Assembly (NCBI GenBank): GCA_964598695.1
Contig: CAZRDB010000013.1
Span: 1 to 49,219 of the forward strand
Source of the DNA: CAZRDB01 sp964598695
GTDB taxonomy: Bacteria; Armatimonadota; Zipacnadia; UBA1398
Length of the DNA: 49,219 nt
Direction: 5' to 3'
Below the pieces are notes generated by a model that was not told the origin of the DNA, did not search any database, and was given only the letters and a program-made list of their open reading frames with translations. The first letter of the stretch is position 1. Each line of letters begins with the position of its first letter. Below are positions 1 through 8,282 of the stretch, in pieces. The translations under genes and the position numbers were made by a program.

Positions 1-337
1 CCGGCCGCAGCACGTGGTGGTTCGTGAGGATGAGACCGCGTTCCGAATCGAAGACGAAGCCCGTGCCGGTGCCCGTTCGCTCGAGCGGCTCGCCGAAGAG
101 CGACACCTCCCGCTCCACCGTCGAGACCAGCACCACCGCCGGATCGACCCGCTCGATGGCCGCTTTGATGGCGGCCGAATCGCCGCCGGAGATGCACAGG
201 CCGGGCCGCGGAAGCGCGACCTGCGCGAGCGATCCCGCTCGCAGCGTCAGCAGGACCGTCCACGCGCCCACCGCAACGCCGAGCAGCCCCGCGAACAGCG
301 GGACAAGCCATGTGGACCGGGATGGCCGCTGGGTCAT
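1..337 (-). CDS. HtrA/trypsin-like serine protease, N-terminal part (runs off window)
   Basis: This is the first 112 residues of a membrane-anchored or exported serine protease. The ATG at 335-337 is preceded by GGAG. Residues 10-30 form one hydrophobic segment suitable as a signal anchor. After a short linker, residues 58-73 (IKAAIERVDPAVVLVS) and 89-109 (TGTGFVF, then ILTNHHV) match the start of the chymotrypsin fold in DegP/HtrA proteases. H108 sits where the catalytic histidine lies in the TNxHV motif. The Asp and Ser of the triad and any PDZ domain lie beyond the window edge and cannot be checked. It begins 25 bases after the ribH stop on the same strand, so it probably shares that transcript. 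The family usually handles misfolded envelope proteins. The protease assignment is good; the exact subfamily is not decided. Confidence 0.8.
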   Translation of the reverse strand, partial: MTQRPSRSTWLVPLFAGLLGVAVGAWTVLLTLRAGSLAQVALPRPGLCISGGDSAAIKAAIERVDPAVVLVSTVEREVSLFGEPLERTGTGTGFVFDSERGLILTNHHVLRP

Positions 338-362
338 CGCTCCGTGCTCCCGCGTCGTTGCG

Positions 363-836
363 CTACGGCTTGCCGGGCAGTTGCTCGACCAGGCGGCACA
401 TCTCGATGGCGGTCATTGCCGCCTCCGCCCCCTTGTTCCCCATGCGGGTGCCGGCCCGCTCGATCGCCTGCTCGAGGGTCTCCGCGGTCACGATTCCGTA
501 GATGATCGGGACGCCCGTCGCCAGCGTGACGTCGGCAATCCCTCGTGCCGACTCACCGGCCACGTAGTCGAAGTGCGGCGTGTCGCCGCGGATCACGCAG
601 CCAATGCAGGCGACCGCGTCGAACGAGCCCGACTCGGCCATTCTCCGCGCCACCAGCGGGACCTCGAATGCCCCAGGGACCCAGGCGGCCGACACGTCCT
701 CCTCGTTCACGCCGCTCCGCACCAACGCATCCAGCGCGCCATCCAGGAGCTTGCCTGTCACGAAGCTGTTGAACCGCGAGACGACGAGCCCGATCCGCAG
801 GCCGCGACCATCGAGCGAACCCTCGTACCGACGCAT
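363..836 (-). CDS. ribH: 6,7-dimethyl-8-ribityllumazine synthase
   Basis: This cytoplasmic enzyme condenses 5-amino-6-ribitylamino-uracil with 3,4-dihydroxy-2-butanone 4-phosphate, the penultimate step of riboflavin synthesis. The 157-residue length is typical. Visible signatures are RFNSFVT (21-27) for substrate binding, VPGAFEVPL (53-61), and CVIRGDTPHFDYV (80-92) with H88 at the usual catalytic histidine position. The C-terminal NKGAEAAMTAIEM segment is also typical of the family. The ATG at 834-836 follows a strong GGAGG with about nine bases of spacing; an upstream in-frame extension lacks such a site. The usual partner nusB is not adjacent. Instead the gene sits between a lipoprotein gene and a protease gene, and it is probably the penultimate visible member of a long minus-strand transcript. 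Confidence 0.95.
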   Translation of the reverse strand: MRRYEGSLDGRGLRIGLVVSRFNSFVTGKLLDGALDALVRSGVNEEDVSAAWVPGAFEVPLVARRMAESGSFDAVACIGCVIRGDTPHFDYVAGESARGIADVTLATGVPIIYGIVTAETLEQAIERAGTRMGNKGAEAAMTAIEMCRLVEQLPGKP

Positions 837-860
837 GTTCCCACGACCTCCTATACGCAC

Positions 861-887
861 ATGCCCCCGCCGCGGGGGCGAGGGCAT
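861..887 (-). other. Small hairpin upstream of ribH
   Basis: ATGCCC (861-866) pairs with GGGCAT (882-887), with a further CGCC/GGCG pairing inside. It lies in the 88-base gap between the lipoprotein gene and the ribH ribosome binding site. There is no T tract, and the gap is too short for an FMN riboswitch. It could attenuate or partly terminate the upstream transcript. Function unproven. Confidence 0.25.
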
Positions 888-924
888 GGTAACACGACAC
901 GCGAGCCACAGAGCAGGCGGCTGC

Positions 925-1656
925 CTAACGACCGCCCGCAGCCGGGGCCGCACGCGGGGCCGAGGGGGGACCGCTGCCGCCGGGCATCCCGCGGGCGCCG
1001 GCGTTCTTCCCGCCTCCACCCGCTCCTCCGCCAGACCCGGCTCCTCCACCGGCACTCGGGCTGCTCGCGGCGCTCGGCAAGCCTCCGCCGGCCGCGCTGC
1101 CCATACCCTCACCCGAGCCGCCGGCCTCGCCGCGGTACTCAGAGCGCCAACCGGAGCGGAAACCGGCCTGATCGGTGTCGGGCGTCACGCCGCCACTGCG
1201 GTAGCTGCGCGACTCCTTGTCCCACCAGTAGTGCGTGGCATAGGGAGACGGCTCCGCTCGATCGGCCAGATCCTTGTAGTGCTTCGCGAAAGCCTGGCGG
1301 TAGAAGCTGCCCCAGCCGCCGTACTGCCCGAGCGCCTCCTTCTCCAGCTCGCGGTAGGCCATCCGCATCATCGCCCGGTTGACCTTCTCCTGGTACTCGG
1401 GGATCGATGCCTCGTTCCGCAGATGGTAGTAGCGGTCCGGCACCGGGACCATCTTGTGCGCGTACTTCGTCGTACCGCCGCGGGCGCCGCTGATGATCTC
1501 CGTCCGAACCGGCTGCTCCGGCGGCACGACCTCGGGGGCCGGCTTCATGGCCACCTCGCCGGGCACCTTCGGCGGGAACAGCCCGCAACCCGTCAGGGCG
1601 ACCATCGCCGCCACCGCGGAGGCTGCTACCATCGCACGAGCGATCCACACCTGCAT
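925..1656 (-). CDS. Secreted lipoprotein with Gly/Ser-rich C-terminus, unknown function
   Basis: This is a 243-residue protein with an N-terminal hydrophobic stretch ending in the lipobox LTGC, giving predicted lipidation at C24. The middle (about residues 55-175) is a charged, aromatic-rich, probably folded region. It contains repeated Tyr motifs (PDRYYHLRNEA, WGSFYRQAFAKHYKDL, YATHYWWDKES). The last 60 or so residues are almost only Gly, Ala, Ser and Pro and look disordered. The ATG at 1654-1656 follows GGGGAG. I do not recognise a family. It is the fifth gene of the minus-strand operon that begins at 7964. It resembles the preceding gene in layout: signal, folded Tyr/Trp-rich core, Gly-rich tail. 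Outer-membrane or periplasmic location is inferred from the lipobox. Confidence 0.75.
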   Translation of the reverse strand: MQVWIARAMVAASAVAAMVALTGCGLFPPKVPGEVAMKPAPEVVPPEQPVRTEIISGARGGTTKYAHKMVPVPDRYYHLRNEASIPEYQEKVNRAMMRMAYRELEKEALGQYGGWGSFYRQAFAKHYKDLADRAEPSPYATHYWWDKESRSYRSGGVTPDTDQAGFRSGWRSEYRGEAGGSGEGMGSAAGGGLPSAASSPSAGGGAGSGGGAGGGGKNAGARGMPGGSGPPSAPRAAPAAGGR

Positions 1657-1730
1657 CTCGCACTCCCCTTTTGACCGGGAACATCCGCACCGGCACGTGC
1701 CGGGCTCTGCCAGAGCGTCCGCTCGTCTCG

Positions 1731-2897
1731 CTAGTGGGGCCCCGCGGCTCTCGAGGGACCTCCGCCCGGGCCTCCCGCGGCCGGGAGGCTCTTGCCGGGA
1801 CCGCCGCCGCCCCCGGCTCCGCCACCACTGCCGACAGCTCCACGGGCTCCCGGTGCGGCTCCCGCGGAGCCCATCATCCCAGCGCCGCTGCCCGCGCCAC
1901 CGCTCCGGCCCGCTCCGACGGATGCTCCCGTCGAGGCGCGTGCCTGGCTGTCGGTCTCGGGATGGTAGTACGGCGGGGCGAGCTTGCCGAACTTCGGTCT
2001 TCCCTGATCGTCGAACGTGCGGTCGGCCGGATCGTAGGCCGTCCGGCACCACGGCGCGGCATCGTAGCCGGCGATGTAGACGTAGATCAGGTATTCCAGC
2101 TCCTCCGCCCACCGCTTCTCGAACGCGGCGAGGTCTTCCGGGCTGGGCGGCGGCGCCGATTCGGCGCCGGTCTCGGCCGACCCGGCCTTCGGCTTACCGG
2201 AGGAGAGGCGAGTCTTGCGCTCAACGGCCAGGCGCGCCGACTCGCGCAGGTTCTCCATGACCTTCGGGGGGATGAAATCGCGCTGGGCGGCCACGTACGC
2301 ATCGATGTAGCGCTCGCGCATGCGCCGGCCCTCGAGGTCGATCTGCCGCGGGTGCAGCACGTCCCAGTCGCTCTGGGGGCGGCTGATCGCCAGTCCGAGC
2401 GCGGCGAGGTGGTAGTGGAGTTCGGCCTTGCGGATCGGCTGCCACTTGGCGTCGATCTGTCGCGCCCACTCCATCGAGACCTCGTAGCGCTCGTCCAGCT
2501 CGGCCCACTGCGGATCCTCGACGAAGGCCGATGCGCTGGTGGCATAGTCCTGCGCCGGCGGGGCCGCAGGGGTCCCTGGGGTCGTCAGCGGGCCGAAGAG
2601 GTCGGGGCCAGCCGGGGCCTGCGAGCGTCCGCCCGCCATCATGCCCATCGGGCCACCCATCCCGCCGGGCATGCCGGGCACCCCCGACGGCCCGCCCGCC
2701 CCGCCCGTTCCGGGCGGAGGCAGGGGCGCCAACATCGGGGACGGACCGCCGCCGCCACCACCGGGACCGCCGGTCGCCTGGGCGCGCGCGATGCCATTGC
2801 CAGACGCGCAGTAGGCCCCTACGAAGCAGGCGAGCGCCAGCAGGGCCGCGCCCGCAGCCGGCAGAACGCCCCGAAGCCTCGCGTTGATCGTCCGCAT
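1731..2897 (-). CDS. Secreted protein with Gly/Pro/Met-rich flanks, unknown function
   Basis: This 388-residue protein starts with a signal peptide (hydrophobic about residues 8-30, probable cleavage at ARAQA). A low-complexity stretch rich in Gly, Pro and Met follows. A folded core of roughly 190 residues (from AQDYATSASAFVEDPQWAEL to about YYHPETD) comes next, then a second Gly/Ala/Ser-rich tail. The core is rich in charged residues, Trp and Tyr and probably helical. No known domain is recognised. I used the ATG at 2895-2897; an in-frame TTG at 2910-2912 would add five residues but abuts the GGGAAGG motif. It lies 74 bases downstream of the PEGA/FGE-like gene in the same operon and has the same architecture as the next gene, which suggests proteins that work together in the cell envelope. 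Confidence 0.75.
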   Translation of the reverse strand: MRTINARLRGVLPAAGAALLALACFVGAYCASGNGIARAQATGGPGGGGGGPSPMLAPLPPPGTGGAGGPSGVPGMPGGMGGPMGMMAGGRSQAPAGPDLFGPLTTPGTPAAPPAQDYATSASAFVEDPQWAELDERYEVSMEWARQIDAKWQPIRKAELHYHLAALGLAISRPQSDWDVLHPRQIDLEGRRMRERYIDAYVAAQRDFIPPKVMENLRESARLAVERKTRLSSGKPKAGSAETGAESAPPPSPEDLAAFEKRWAEELEYLIYVYIAGYDAAPWCRTAYDPADRTFDDQGRPKFGKLAPPYYHPETDSQARASTGASVGAGRSGGAGSGAGMMGSAGAAPGARGAVGSGGGAGGGGGPGKSLPAAGGPGGGPSRAAGPH

Positions 2898-2971
2898 ATG
2901 CCGCTGTACCAACCTTCCCGGCCGGCCGATTGCACCGGCGTTCTACCGAGCGGGACCCCGTACGCCCCGCG

Positions 2972-5371
2972 CTAGTGCGCCTTGCCGCCGGGTCCCGCAG
3001 GACCCATGCTGCCGGAAGACGACATGCCCGGCACGGCAGTCGGAGTCGACGAGGAGCCGCCCGCAGCCGATCCACCGGCCTGGCCCGCCGCCGCGGTCTG
3101 GCCCGCGCCGTCGGAGGAGGGGCTCAAGCCCGACGCGCTGGCCGACAGGCTGTAGATCTGCGGGCCGCGCACGTAGGAGCAGCAGCGGAACCCACGGAGT
3201 CGCGCGCTGCCGAGGTAGCGGGTCTGGAGGCCGCTGGCGCGGTCGACCGTGGTGCTGGTCCCGGTGCCGAGGATCGCTCCGCCGCCACCGGTGGTGCCGC
3301 GGCCGAGGCCCTCGAGGATACTGAACGCGGTCATCTCCAGGGCCCGCACATAGCCGGCCCGGCCCCGGAGCATGCCCTTGGTGAGTCCGGCCTCAGCGGT
3401 GGAGCGCCAGGTGCCCTCGTTCCACTGCTTCATGAATGCCTGCAGGGCGCCCTGCGCGGCCGGAAGCTCGGTCTCGGGATCGAGGTCGGGCCAGGCGGCG
3501 ATGAGCTGCTCGGTGAACGAGGGGCGGTCATCGGTGCCGATGTAGTTGCCGGCAACGCCCGGCATCGCGCGGCACGAGGCATCCCAGTCGGAACTCATCC
3601 AGGAGCCGCCCCGGTAATCGAGCTTCGGGGACTCGTCACCCTCGTGGTGGCCGATGACCTTGAGCGCGGGATCGTAGATCAGGCTCGGCGTCCCCAGTTC
3701 GCTCTCGTCGCGCCCGGTTGCGCCCCGGACCACGTAGGAGAAGTCGGCGACGGTCCACTCAGCGGCATTGCCGCTCATGTCGTAGAGCCCGTAGCCGTTG
3801 ACACATCCGGCGTAGCTCCCGGCGGCCGCGAGCCCGCGGCTCCGGGGGTTGTCGAGGGTGTTGCAGCGGGCCGGCTGGTACTCGTCGCCGTAGGGGTACA
3901 TGTACTTCTGCGGGCCGGAGCAGGCGCGCACCCACTCGACGGAGGTGCAGAGGCGCTTGCCGGCCTCCTCGCAGGCAGCGGCCGCATCGAAGTAGCTCAT
4001 CTGGACCGGCTTGCTGCCGCGGCGGTTGGGGTACTCGTAGATGTCGATACAGAACGGCTCGCGTGCGTTGGCCTGGAAGTAGCTGGTGTGGTCCGAGAGC
4101 GGGTCGCTGGAGAGGTCGCGTCGGCCGCTGAACGAGGCCGGGCTGGTGCTCACGCTCTTCAGCGTCAGCTCGACCCCGGCGGGGGCGATCTCGAACGGCT
4201 TGCCCTGGAGCGGCAACGCACGGTAGGCGTCGCCGGGCTGCGAGGCCTGCGCGCCGGCCGTGGGTCCCGTGGACGTGTCGAAGTTCTTGAACCAGAACTC
4301 GCCCTCGGTGATGCCTCCGGGGATCATGACCATTCCGCCCGCGCAGCGGTCGCCGGCTCCGGTGCTCACCCGGTCGGACGAGAAGTCGACGCTCGCGGTC
4401 CCGCCGCCCGGGACCCAGACATCGCCCCGGCCCATCATGAGCGGCTCCTCGCTGGAGTCGAGTTCGCCGGTCTTGCGGACCCCGAGGATCTCGATGTTGT
4501 GCTGCCCCTTGACGATCCCCTCGACGACGAGGGGGGGCACGCTGGAGCGCTTGAGGGCGGGGACCTCGACGAGGATGCCGTCGATGCGGATCTCGTTCTC
4601 CCCCACGAGCACGGAGGTGAGGATCAGCTTGCCCGTGTCGCGGGTGGCGTCGAGATCGACGCGGGTGGCGTCGCCCGCCCGGATCTCCACCTTCTCATGG
4701 TAGGGGTAGGGGGTGGTCGCGACCTCGACGTCGTACGAGCCCGGGGCCATCGTGCTGACCTTGTAGGGGCCCGGGCCCTCGGCCACGACGACCCCGTTGA
4801 TGCGCAGGCCGGTCGCGGGGATGGTCGAGCTGACGGAGAGCGACCCCGCGGCACTCGCCGCGGGCATCGACAGCTCCGTCTTGACGCCCTTCTGGATGCC
4901 GAACGTGCGCTCGGCGCGGAAGAAGCGGCCCGTCAGGGTCAGGGTGTGGGGGCCTGCGAGCAAGCCGGTCACGGTGATCGGCTTGCCCTCCTCCACGACG
5001 CCATGGGCGCGACCGTCGACGGCGACTTTGGCGCCGACCAGGTCGGTTTGGAGCGTGAAGTCGGAGCGTGCCGGCACGAGCGCGAAAGAGGCCGTGGCGG
5101 CCTGGCCCGCGGTGACGGTGACCTTGCGCGAGGAGTCCTCGTAGAGGGGGCTCGAGACCGTGACGGTGTGCTCGCCCGGCGCCACTCTCTGGAGCGAGAC
5201 GGGGGTCTCCCCGACGAGTCGCCCGTCGACCGACACCGCGACGCCCGGCGGGCTCGAAGTGATGAACAGGACGCCGCTGTCCGCCGCTCGGGCGTTCCCC
5301 GCGCAGTAGATCAGCGCAGCCAACGCGAGCAGTCCCAGGCCCGCCCTGCGCGGCCGTCTGCACTCCGTCAT
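2972..5371 (-). CDS. PEGA-repeat protein fused to a sulfatase-modifying-factor-like domain
   Basis: This exported protein of 799 residues starts at an ATG following AAAGGGGA. A signal peptide covers about residues 10-29. Residues 33-330 hold several PEGA-type beta repeats (SSPPGVAVSVDG near 39-50, AKVAVDG near 114-120, LRINGVVV near 189-196, IRIDG near 261-265), usually surface or wall binding modules. Residues 346-732 form a formylglycine-generating-enzyme-like (SUMF1) fold: GGMVMIPGG, PFCIDIYEYPN, KRLCTSVEWVRAC, GNAAEWT, YRGGSWMSSDWDASC and RGFRCC. The two active-site cysteines of true FGE, a few residues after the GGS motif, are not in place. There is also an unusual insertion of roughly 120 residues (about 603-725) before the closing GFRC strand. 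It is therefore probably a structural or binding member, not a sulfatase activator. A Gly/Ser/Ala tail ends the protein. Confidence 0.85.
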   Translation of the reverse strand: MTECRRPRRAGLGLLALAALIYCAGNARAADSGVLFITSSPPGVAVSVDGRLVGETPVSLQRVAPGEHTVTVSSPLYEDSSRKVTVTAGQAATASFALVPARSDFTLQTDLVGAKVAVDGRAHGVVEEGKPITVTGLLAGPHTLTLTGRFFRAERTFGIQKGVKTELSMPAASAAGSLSVSSTIPATGLRINGVVVAEGPGPYKVSTMAPGSYDVEVATTPYPYHEKVEIRAGDATRVDLDATRDTGKLILTSVLVGENEIRIDGILVEVPALKRSSVPPLVVEGIVKGQHNIEILGVRKTGELDSSEEPLMMGRGDVWVPGGGTASVDFSSDRVSTGAGDRCAGGMVMIPGGITEGEFWFKNFDTSTGPTAGAQASQPGDAYRALPLQGKPFEIAPAGVELTLKSVSTSPASFSGRRDLSSDPLSDHTSYFQANAREPFCIDIYEYPNRRGSKPVQMSYFDAAAACEEAGKRLCTSVEWVRACSGPQKYMYPYGDEYQPARCNTLDNPRSRGLAAAGSYAGCVNGYGLYDMSGNAAEWTVADFSYVVRGATGRDESELGTPSLIYDPALKVIGHHEGDESPKLDYRGGSWMSSDWDASCRAMPGVAGNYIGTDDRPSFTEQLIAAWPDLDPETELPAAQGALQAFMKQWNEGTWRSTAEAGLTKGMLRGRAGYVRALEMTAFSILEGLGRGTTGGGGAILGTGTSTTVDRASGLQTRYLGSARLRGFRCCSYVRGPQIYSLSASASGLSPSSDGAGQTAAAGQAGGSAAGGSSSTPTAVPGMSSSGSMGPAGPGGKAH

Positions 5372-5441
5372 GGGGTAGTCCCCTTTCCGTCCACTGGCCG
5401 AACACGCCAACATCGCAGGCGCCGTCGCGCCGGGCAAGCGG

Positions 5442-7172
5442 CTACCGAGGATCCCTCGGCGCGCTGCCCAGGCGCTCGCTGGCCGCCTGGAGGTTGACGC
5501 GGTACTCCGTCTTCTCACCGTTGATCTGCACCGCGTGCTCGAAACACATCTCGGCATCGTAGAACTTCCGCGCGGCGTAGTAGGCCTTCCCGAGGCAGTT
5601 CCACGCGCCGTCGTCCTGCGGCGAGGAGGCGACCGCCTTCTCGAGCAGGTCGATCGCGGCCTCGTAGTCGGCCATCGCGCCGCCCAGGTCCCGCCCGCCA
5701 TGGGTCTTGCCCTGGTTCGCGGCGCCGCGCGACATGTACGAGACGGCCGCGTTCTGGTAAGCGGCCGCGACGACCTCGAGTGCGCGGTCCATGTCGCCGA
5801 TCGAGGCTCCGGTATCGGACTGCTCCAGGCGCGCCAACAGATCAGCGGCCTGCACGGCGCCCATGTTCAAGGCCACCGCATCATCGTGGCGCCCGTCGCG
5901 CTCGGCGATGCTGCCGAGGTTCGAGTAGGCGGCGACCGTGGCCGAGAGCATGCGGCGCTGTCCGTCGCGGTAGGTGCTGTAGCGCTTCTCGCCCTGAAGC
6001 CGGGCATCCCACTTGGGGATCAGCTCGACCATCCGCCGGAACGACCGGTCGGCCGCCCGCAGATCGCCGCGCGACATGTCGATGGCCCCGATGTAGTTCA
6101 GGGCGACGATGATTCCCTCGACGTTGCTGCCGTCGGCGGCCACGGGCTGCGCGGCCGCGGTGCGGAAGCTGTCGAGTGCCTCGAGGATGTGCCCGATGCG
6201 GTACTCGGCGATGCCCACGTTCGTCACGGCCGCGGCGTTGGGGCCGAACGCGGCGCCCCGGATCGTGTTGGCGGCCGAACTCTCATCCCGGCCGAGGAGG
6301 AGGTCGATCTGGCCGAGGAGGGCGGCGGAGTCGCCTTGGGCGCCGACCCGGTGCACGTTGGCGTCGAGGACCTCATTGGCCTCCTCCAGGCGGTGGCTCT
6401 CGTAGTAGACCTGGCCGAGGCGGAAGTAGGCGGGGATCATGATCTCGGAGCGGATGAGTTCGTGCATCGGTCCGGGGAGTTCCTCCCAGACATCGGCCGC
6501 GCCGCCGCCACCCTGTCCGCCCATCCCGCCCCCGGGGCCGGCGGCGGGTGCGGCTCCGCCCGAGCTGCTCGGACCGCCGGGACCACTGGGACCGCTGGGG
6601 CCCGCGGGGCCGCCGGAGCTGCCCGGCGCGCCGCCCATCGGAGCGCCGCCGCTGCCGCCGCCGCCCGAGCCGTAGGTGGGCCAGTTCGGGTCCTTCGGCA
6701 TGTAGCCGATGCACTCTTCATAGATAGCCGCGGCGTCGGCGAGCTGGTCGCGCTGGCGGTAGTACTGCCCGATCTGATCGTAGAGGGACCACAGCCAGCG
6801 GTAGAGCTCCTTCTTGAGGGCGCCGCTCTCGTTGGTGGTCTTGTCGACGTCGCCCTTGATCGTGGCGTAGCGGCCGCTGCCGGGAGGCGCTCCCTGCTCG
6901 TCGGTCGAGCCCTCGTTGTAGGTCTCGATCGCGGTCTTGGCGCAGAGCAGCGCGAACTGCAGCACCTCGACCTCGCTCTGCGGGTTCTTGGGCTCCTCGA
7001 GGGTCTCGCCCCCGCCGCCCATTCCGGGGCCACCGGAGCCCATGCCCGGTCCTCCGCTCCCGGAGCCCGGCATGGCGACAGGGCCGCGCGGCTGCGCGAG
7101 AGCGACCGAGGCAAGGCACAGCAGGGCGAGCAGCCCACTGCACACCGCGACTGATCTGCTAGAGAGTCCCAT
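5442..7172 (-). CDS. Secreted tetratricopeptide-repeat protein with Gly-rich linkers
   Basis: This 576-residue protein has a signal peptide (about residues 5-27, cleavage near ALAQ), a Gly/Met/Pro-rich linker, then helical repeats. TPR-type motifs are visible: YDQIGQYYRQRDQLADAAAIYEECI, AYFRLGQVYYESHRLEEANEVL, VGIAEYRIGHILEALDSFRTA, and near the C-terminus AWNCLGKAYYAARKFYDAEMCFEHAVQ. A second long Gly/Pro/Ser-rich linker interrupts the repeats at about residues 165-225. I chose the ATG at 7170-7172, seven bases after GGGAG; a GTG one codon upstream is also possible. TPR proteins scaffold protein complexes, so this may organise the products of the neighbouring Gly-rich genes. That is inference from context. 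It is the second gene of the operon, 36 bases after the first. Confidence 0.85.
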   Translation of the reverse strand: MGLSSRSVAVCSGLLALLCLASVALAQPRGPVAMPGSGSGGPGMGSGGPGMGGGGETLEEPKNPQSEVEVLQFALLCAKTAIETYNEGSTDEQGAPPGSGRYATIKGDVDKTTNESGALKKELYRWLWSLYDQIGQYYRQRDQLADAAAIYEECIGYMPKDPNWPTYGSGGGGSGGAPMGGAPGSSGGPAGPSGPSGPGGPSSSGGAAPAAGPGGGMGGQGGGGAADVWEELPGPMHELIRSEIMIPAYFRLGQVYYESHRLEEANEVLDANVHRVGAQGDSAALLGQIDLLLGRDESSAANTIRGAAFGPNAAAVTNVGIAEYRIGHILEALDSFRTAAAQPVAADGSNVEGIIVALNYIGAIDMSRGDLRAADRSFRRMVELIPKWDARLQGEKRYSTYRDGQRRMLSATVAAYSNLGSIAERDGRHDDAVALNMGAVQAADLLARLEQSDTGASIGDMDRALEVVAAAYQNAAVSYMSRGAANQGKTHGGRDLGGAMADYEAAIDLLEKAVASSPQDDGAWNCLGKAYYAARKFYDAEMCFEHAVQINGEKTEYRVNLQAASERLGSAPRDPR

Positions 7173-7208
7173 CACACCGCTCCCATTCAGAACGCAGGGG
7201 CTGCGTCA

Positions 7209-7964
7209 CTACTTGCCCTTGCCGCCACCGGGCGAGCCCATGGAGGGCGGACCGCCCTTGGAGCCGCCGCTCGAGCTGCCGCCGGAGCCCATCATCCCGC
7301 CGCCGCCCTCGCCGGAACTCGCCGTCCAGGCGCCGAGGAGCACGCGCTGGGGGATCAGGTCCTTCGACGCGATCCCGGCCCACGCCTTGCCCCACCACAT
7401 CACGGCGGTGATCCACAACATGCGGGCCTCGATCACGAGTTCGACCTTGTCGGGAGGGATGATGCCGGTGCTGACGCCGCCGCCGGCGCCGCCCATGGCG
7501 GAGGGGCCGCCCGGTCCCGAGCTGCCCATCGGCGAGCCGGACATCGCGCCCATCATCGGGGCCGCGCCGGGACCGCCGCTGCCCATCATGGAGGGGCCAC
7601 CGGGGCCGCCGCCCATGCCGCCCTGCTGCTGGTCGGTGCCGCGGACCTCGTCCAGCTTCTCTTTGGCTTCCTTGAACCGCCGGCGGGCCTCCTGGAAGGA
7701 GCCGGCCGCGTACTGGGCCTTGCCCTCCTCGATCAGGTCGCGGGCCTCCGACATGAGCCGCTTGGCTTTGGGCAGATCGTAGCTGTTCTGCTGCGTGCCG
7801 CCCATCGCGCCGGGGCCGCCCATCATGCTCCCGCCCATCATGGGAGCCGATCCGCCGCTACCCATCATCCCGGGGGCGCTCGGGGCCATCATCTGCCCGT
7901 TGGCCTGCACCGCGAGCAGAAGAACGCCGAGGACGCCCAGCACAACCCAGACGCTGCGGTTCAT
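7209..7964 (-). CDS. Secreted Gly/Met-rich protein with a short helical repeat, first gene of operon
   Basis: This 251-residue protein has a signal peptide (residues about 4-23, cleavage near ANGQ). Most of the rest is Gly, Met, Pro and Ser in irregular MMGxGG-like runs. A helical hairpin near residues 58-100 (KAKRLMSEARDLIEEGKAQYAAG, then SFQEARRRFKEAKEKLDEV) looks like a single TPR-like unit. Residues about 160-205 contain a second compact segment (PDKVELVIEARMLWITAVMWWGKAW). The ATG at 7962-7964 follows GAGAGGTG. It is the promoter-proximal gene of the run ending at the window start. No family recognised. The unusual Met richness outside membrane segments could reflect metal binding or oxidant scavenging, but nothing in the sequence proves it. 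Confidence 0.75.
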   Translation of the reverse strand: MNRSVWVVLGVLGVLLLAVQANGQMMAPSAPGMMGSGGSAPMMGGSMMGGPGAMGGTQQNSYDLPKAKRLMSEARDLIEEGKAQYAAGSFQEARRRFKEAKEKLDEVRGTDQQQGGMGGGPGGPSMMGSGGPGAAPMMGAMSGSPMGSSGPGGPSAMGGAGGGVSTGIIPPDKVELVIEARMLWITAVMWWGKAWAGIASKDLIPQRVLLGAWTASSGEGGGGMMGSGGSSSGGSKGGPPSMGSPGGGKGK

Positions 7965-8048
7965 CTTTGTACACCTCTCGGTCCGGAGCCCGTCAGGGGC
8001 TCCCGAAGTGAGACAGAGACACAGCCCGATGCACCCGTTGTCGGCGCG

Positions 8049-8078
8049 AGTATATCGACCGCTCTGACGGGGTGTCAA
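8049..8078 (-). promoter_or_regulatory. Strong sigma70-type promoter for the Gly-rich operon
   Basis: On the minus strand a perfect -35 TTGACA (8073-8078) is followed after 18 bases by TATACT (8049-8054). Transcription would start near 8042, leaving a leader of about 78 bases before the ATG at 7964. This is one of the two best promoter matches in the window. It stands in the intergenic region between divergent operons. Confidence 0.75.
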
Positions 8079-8215
8079 AAGCACACCGGACGCGTCTGTC
8101 TAGCTGTTCTGAGTCTCACTTGGTATGCAAGTTTCGAACCGACCGGCCGCTTTCCCTGCCTGCCCGGAACGGATAATCGACCATCGCGACAGGTCCTCGC
8201 GCGTCGCGCTCCCGC

Positions 8216-8243
8216 TTGCGTCCCGTCGATGCCGTGCTATCAT
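8216..8243 (+). promoter_or_regulatory. Probable promoter for the CBS-domain gene pair
   Basis: TTGCGT (8216-8221), a 16-base spacer, then TATCAT (8238-8243). It lies just upstream of the GTG start at 8283. Its position argues against an earlier ATG at 8229, which would fall inside the promoter. Confidence 0.5.
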
Positions 8244-8282
8244 AGGGCATACTCACGATGGAACGCGTCGGAGAGGGGTACA

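Noticed and set aside
837..924. Possible FMN riboswitch before ribH
   Set aside because: The gap is only 88 bases and holds a simple hairpin; the conserved six-helix FMN aptamer cannot fit.
8229..8282. Upstream ATG for the first CBS gene
   Set aside because: It would lie inside the predicted promoter, and the extra 18 residues do not fit the family; the GTG at 8283 has the ribosome binding site.
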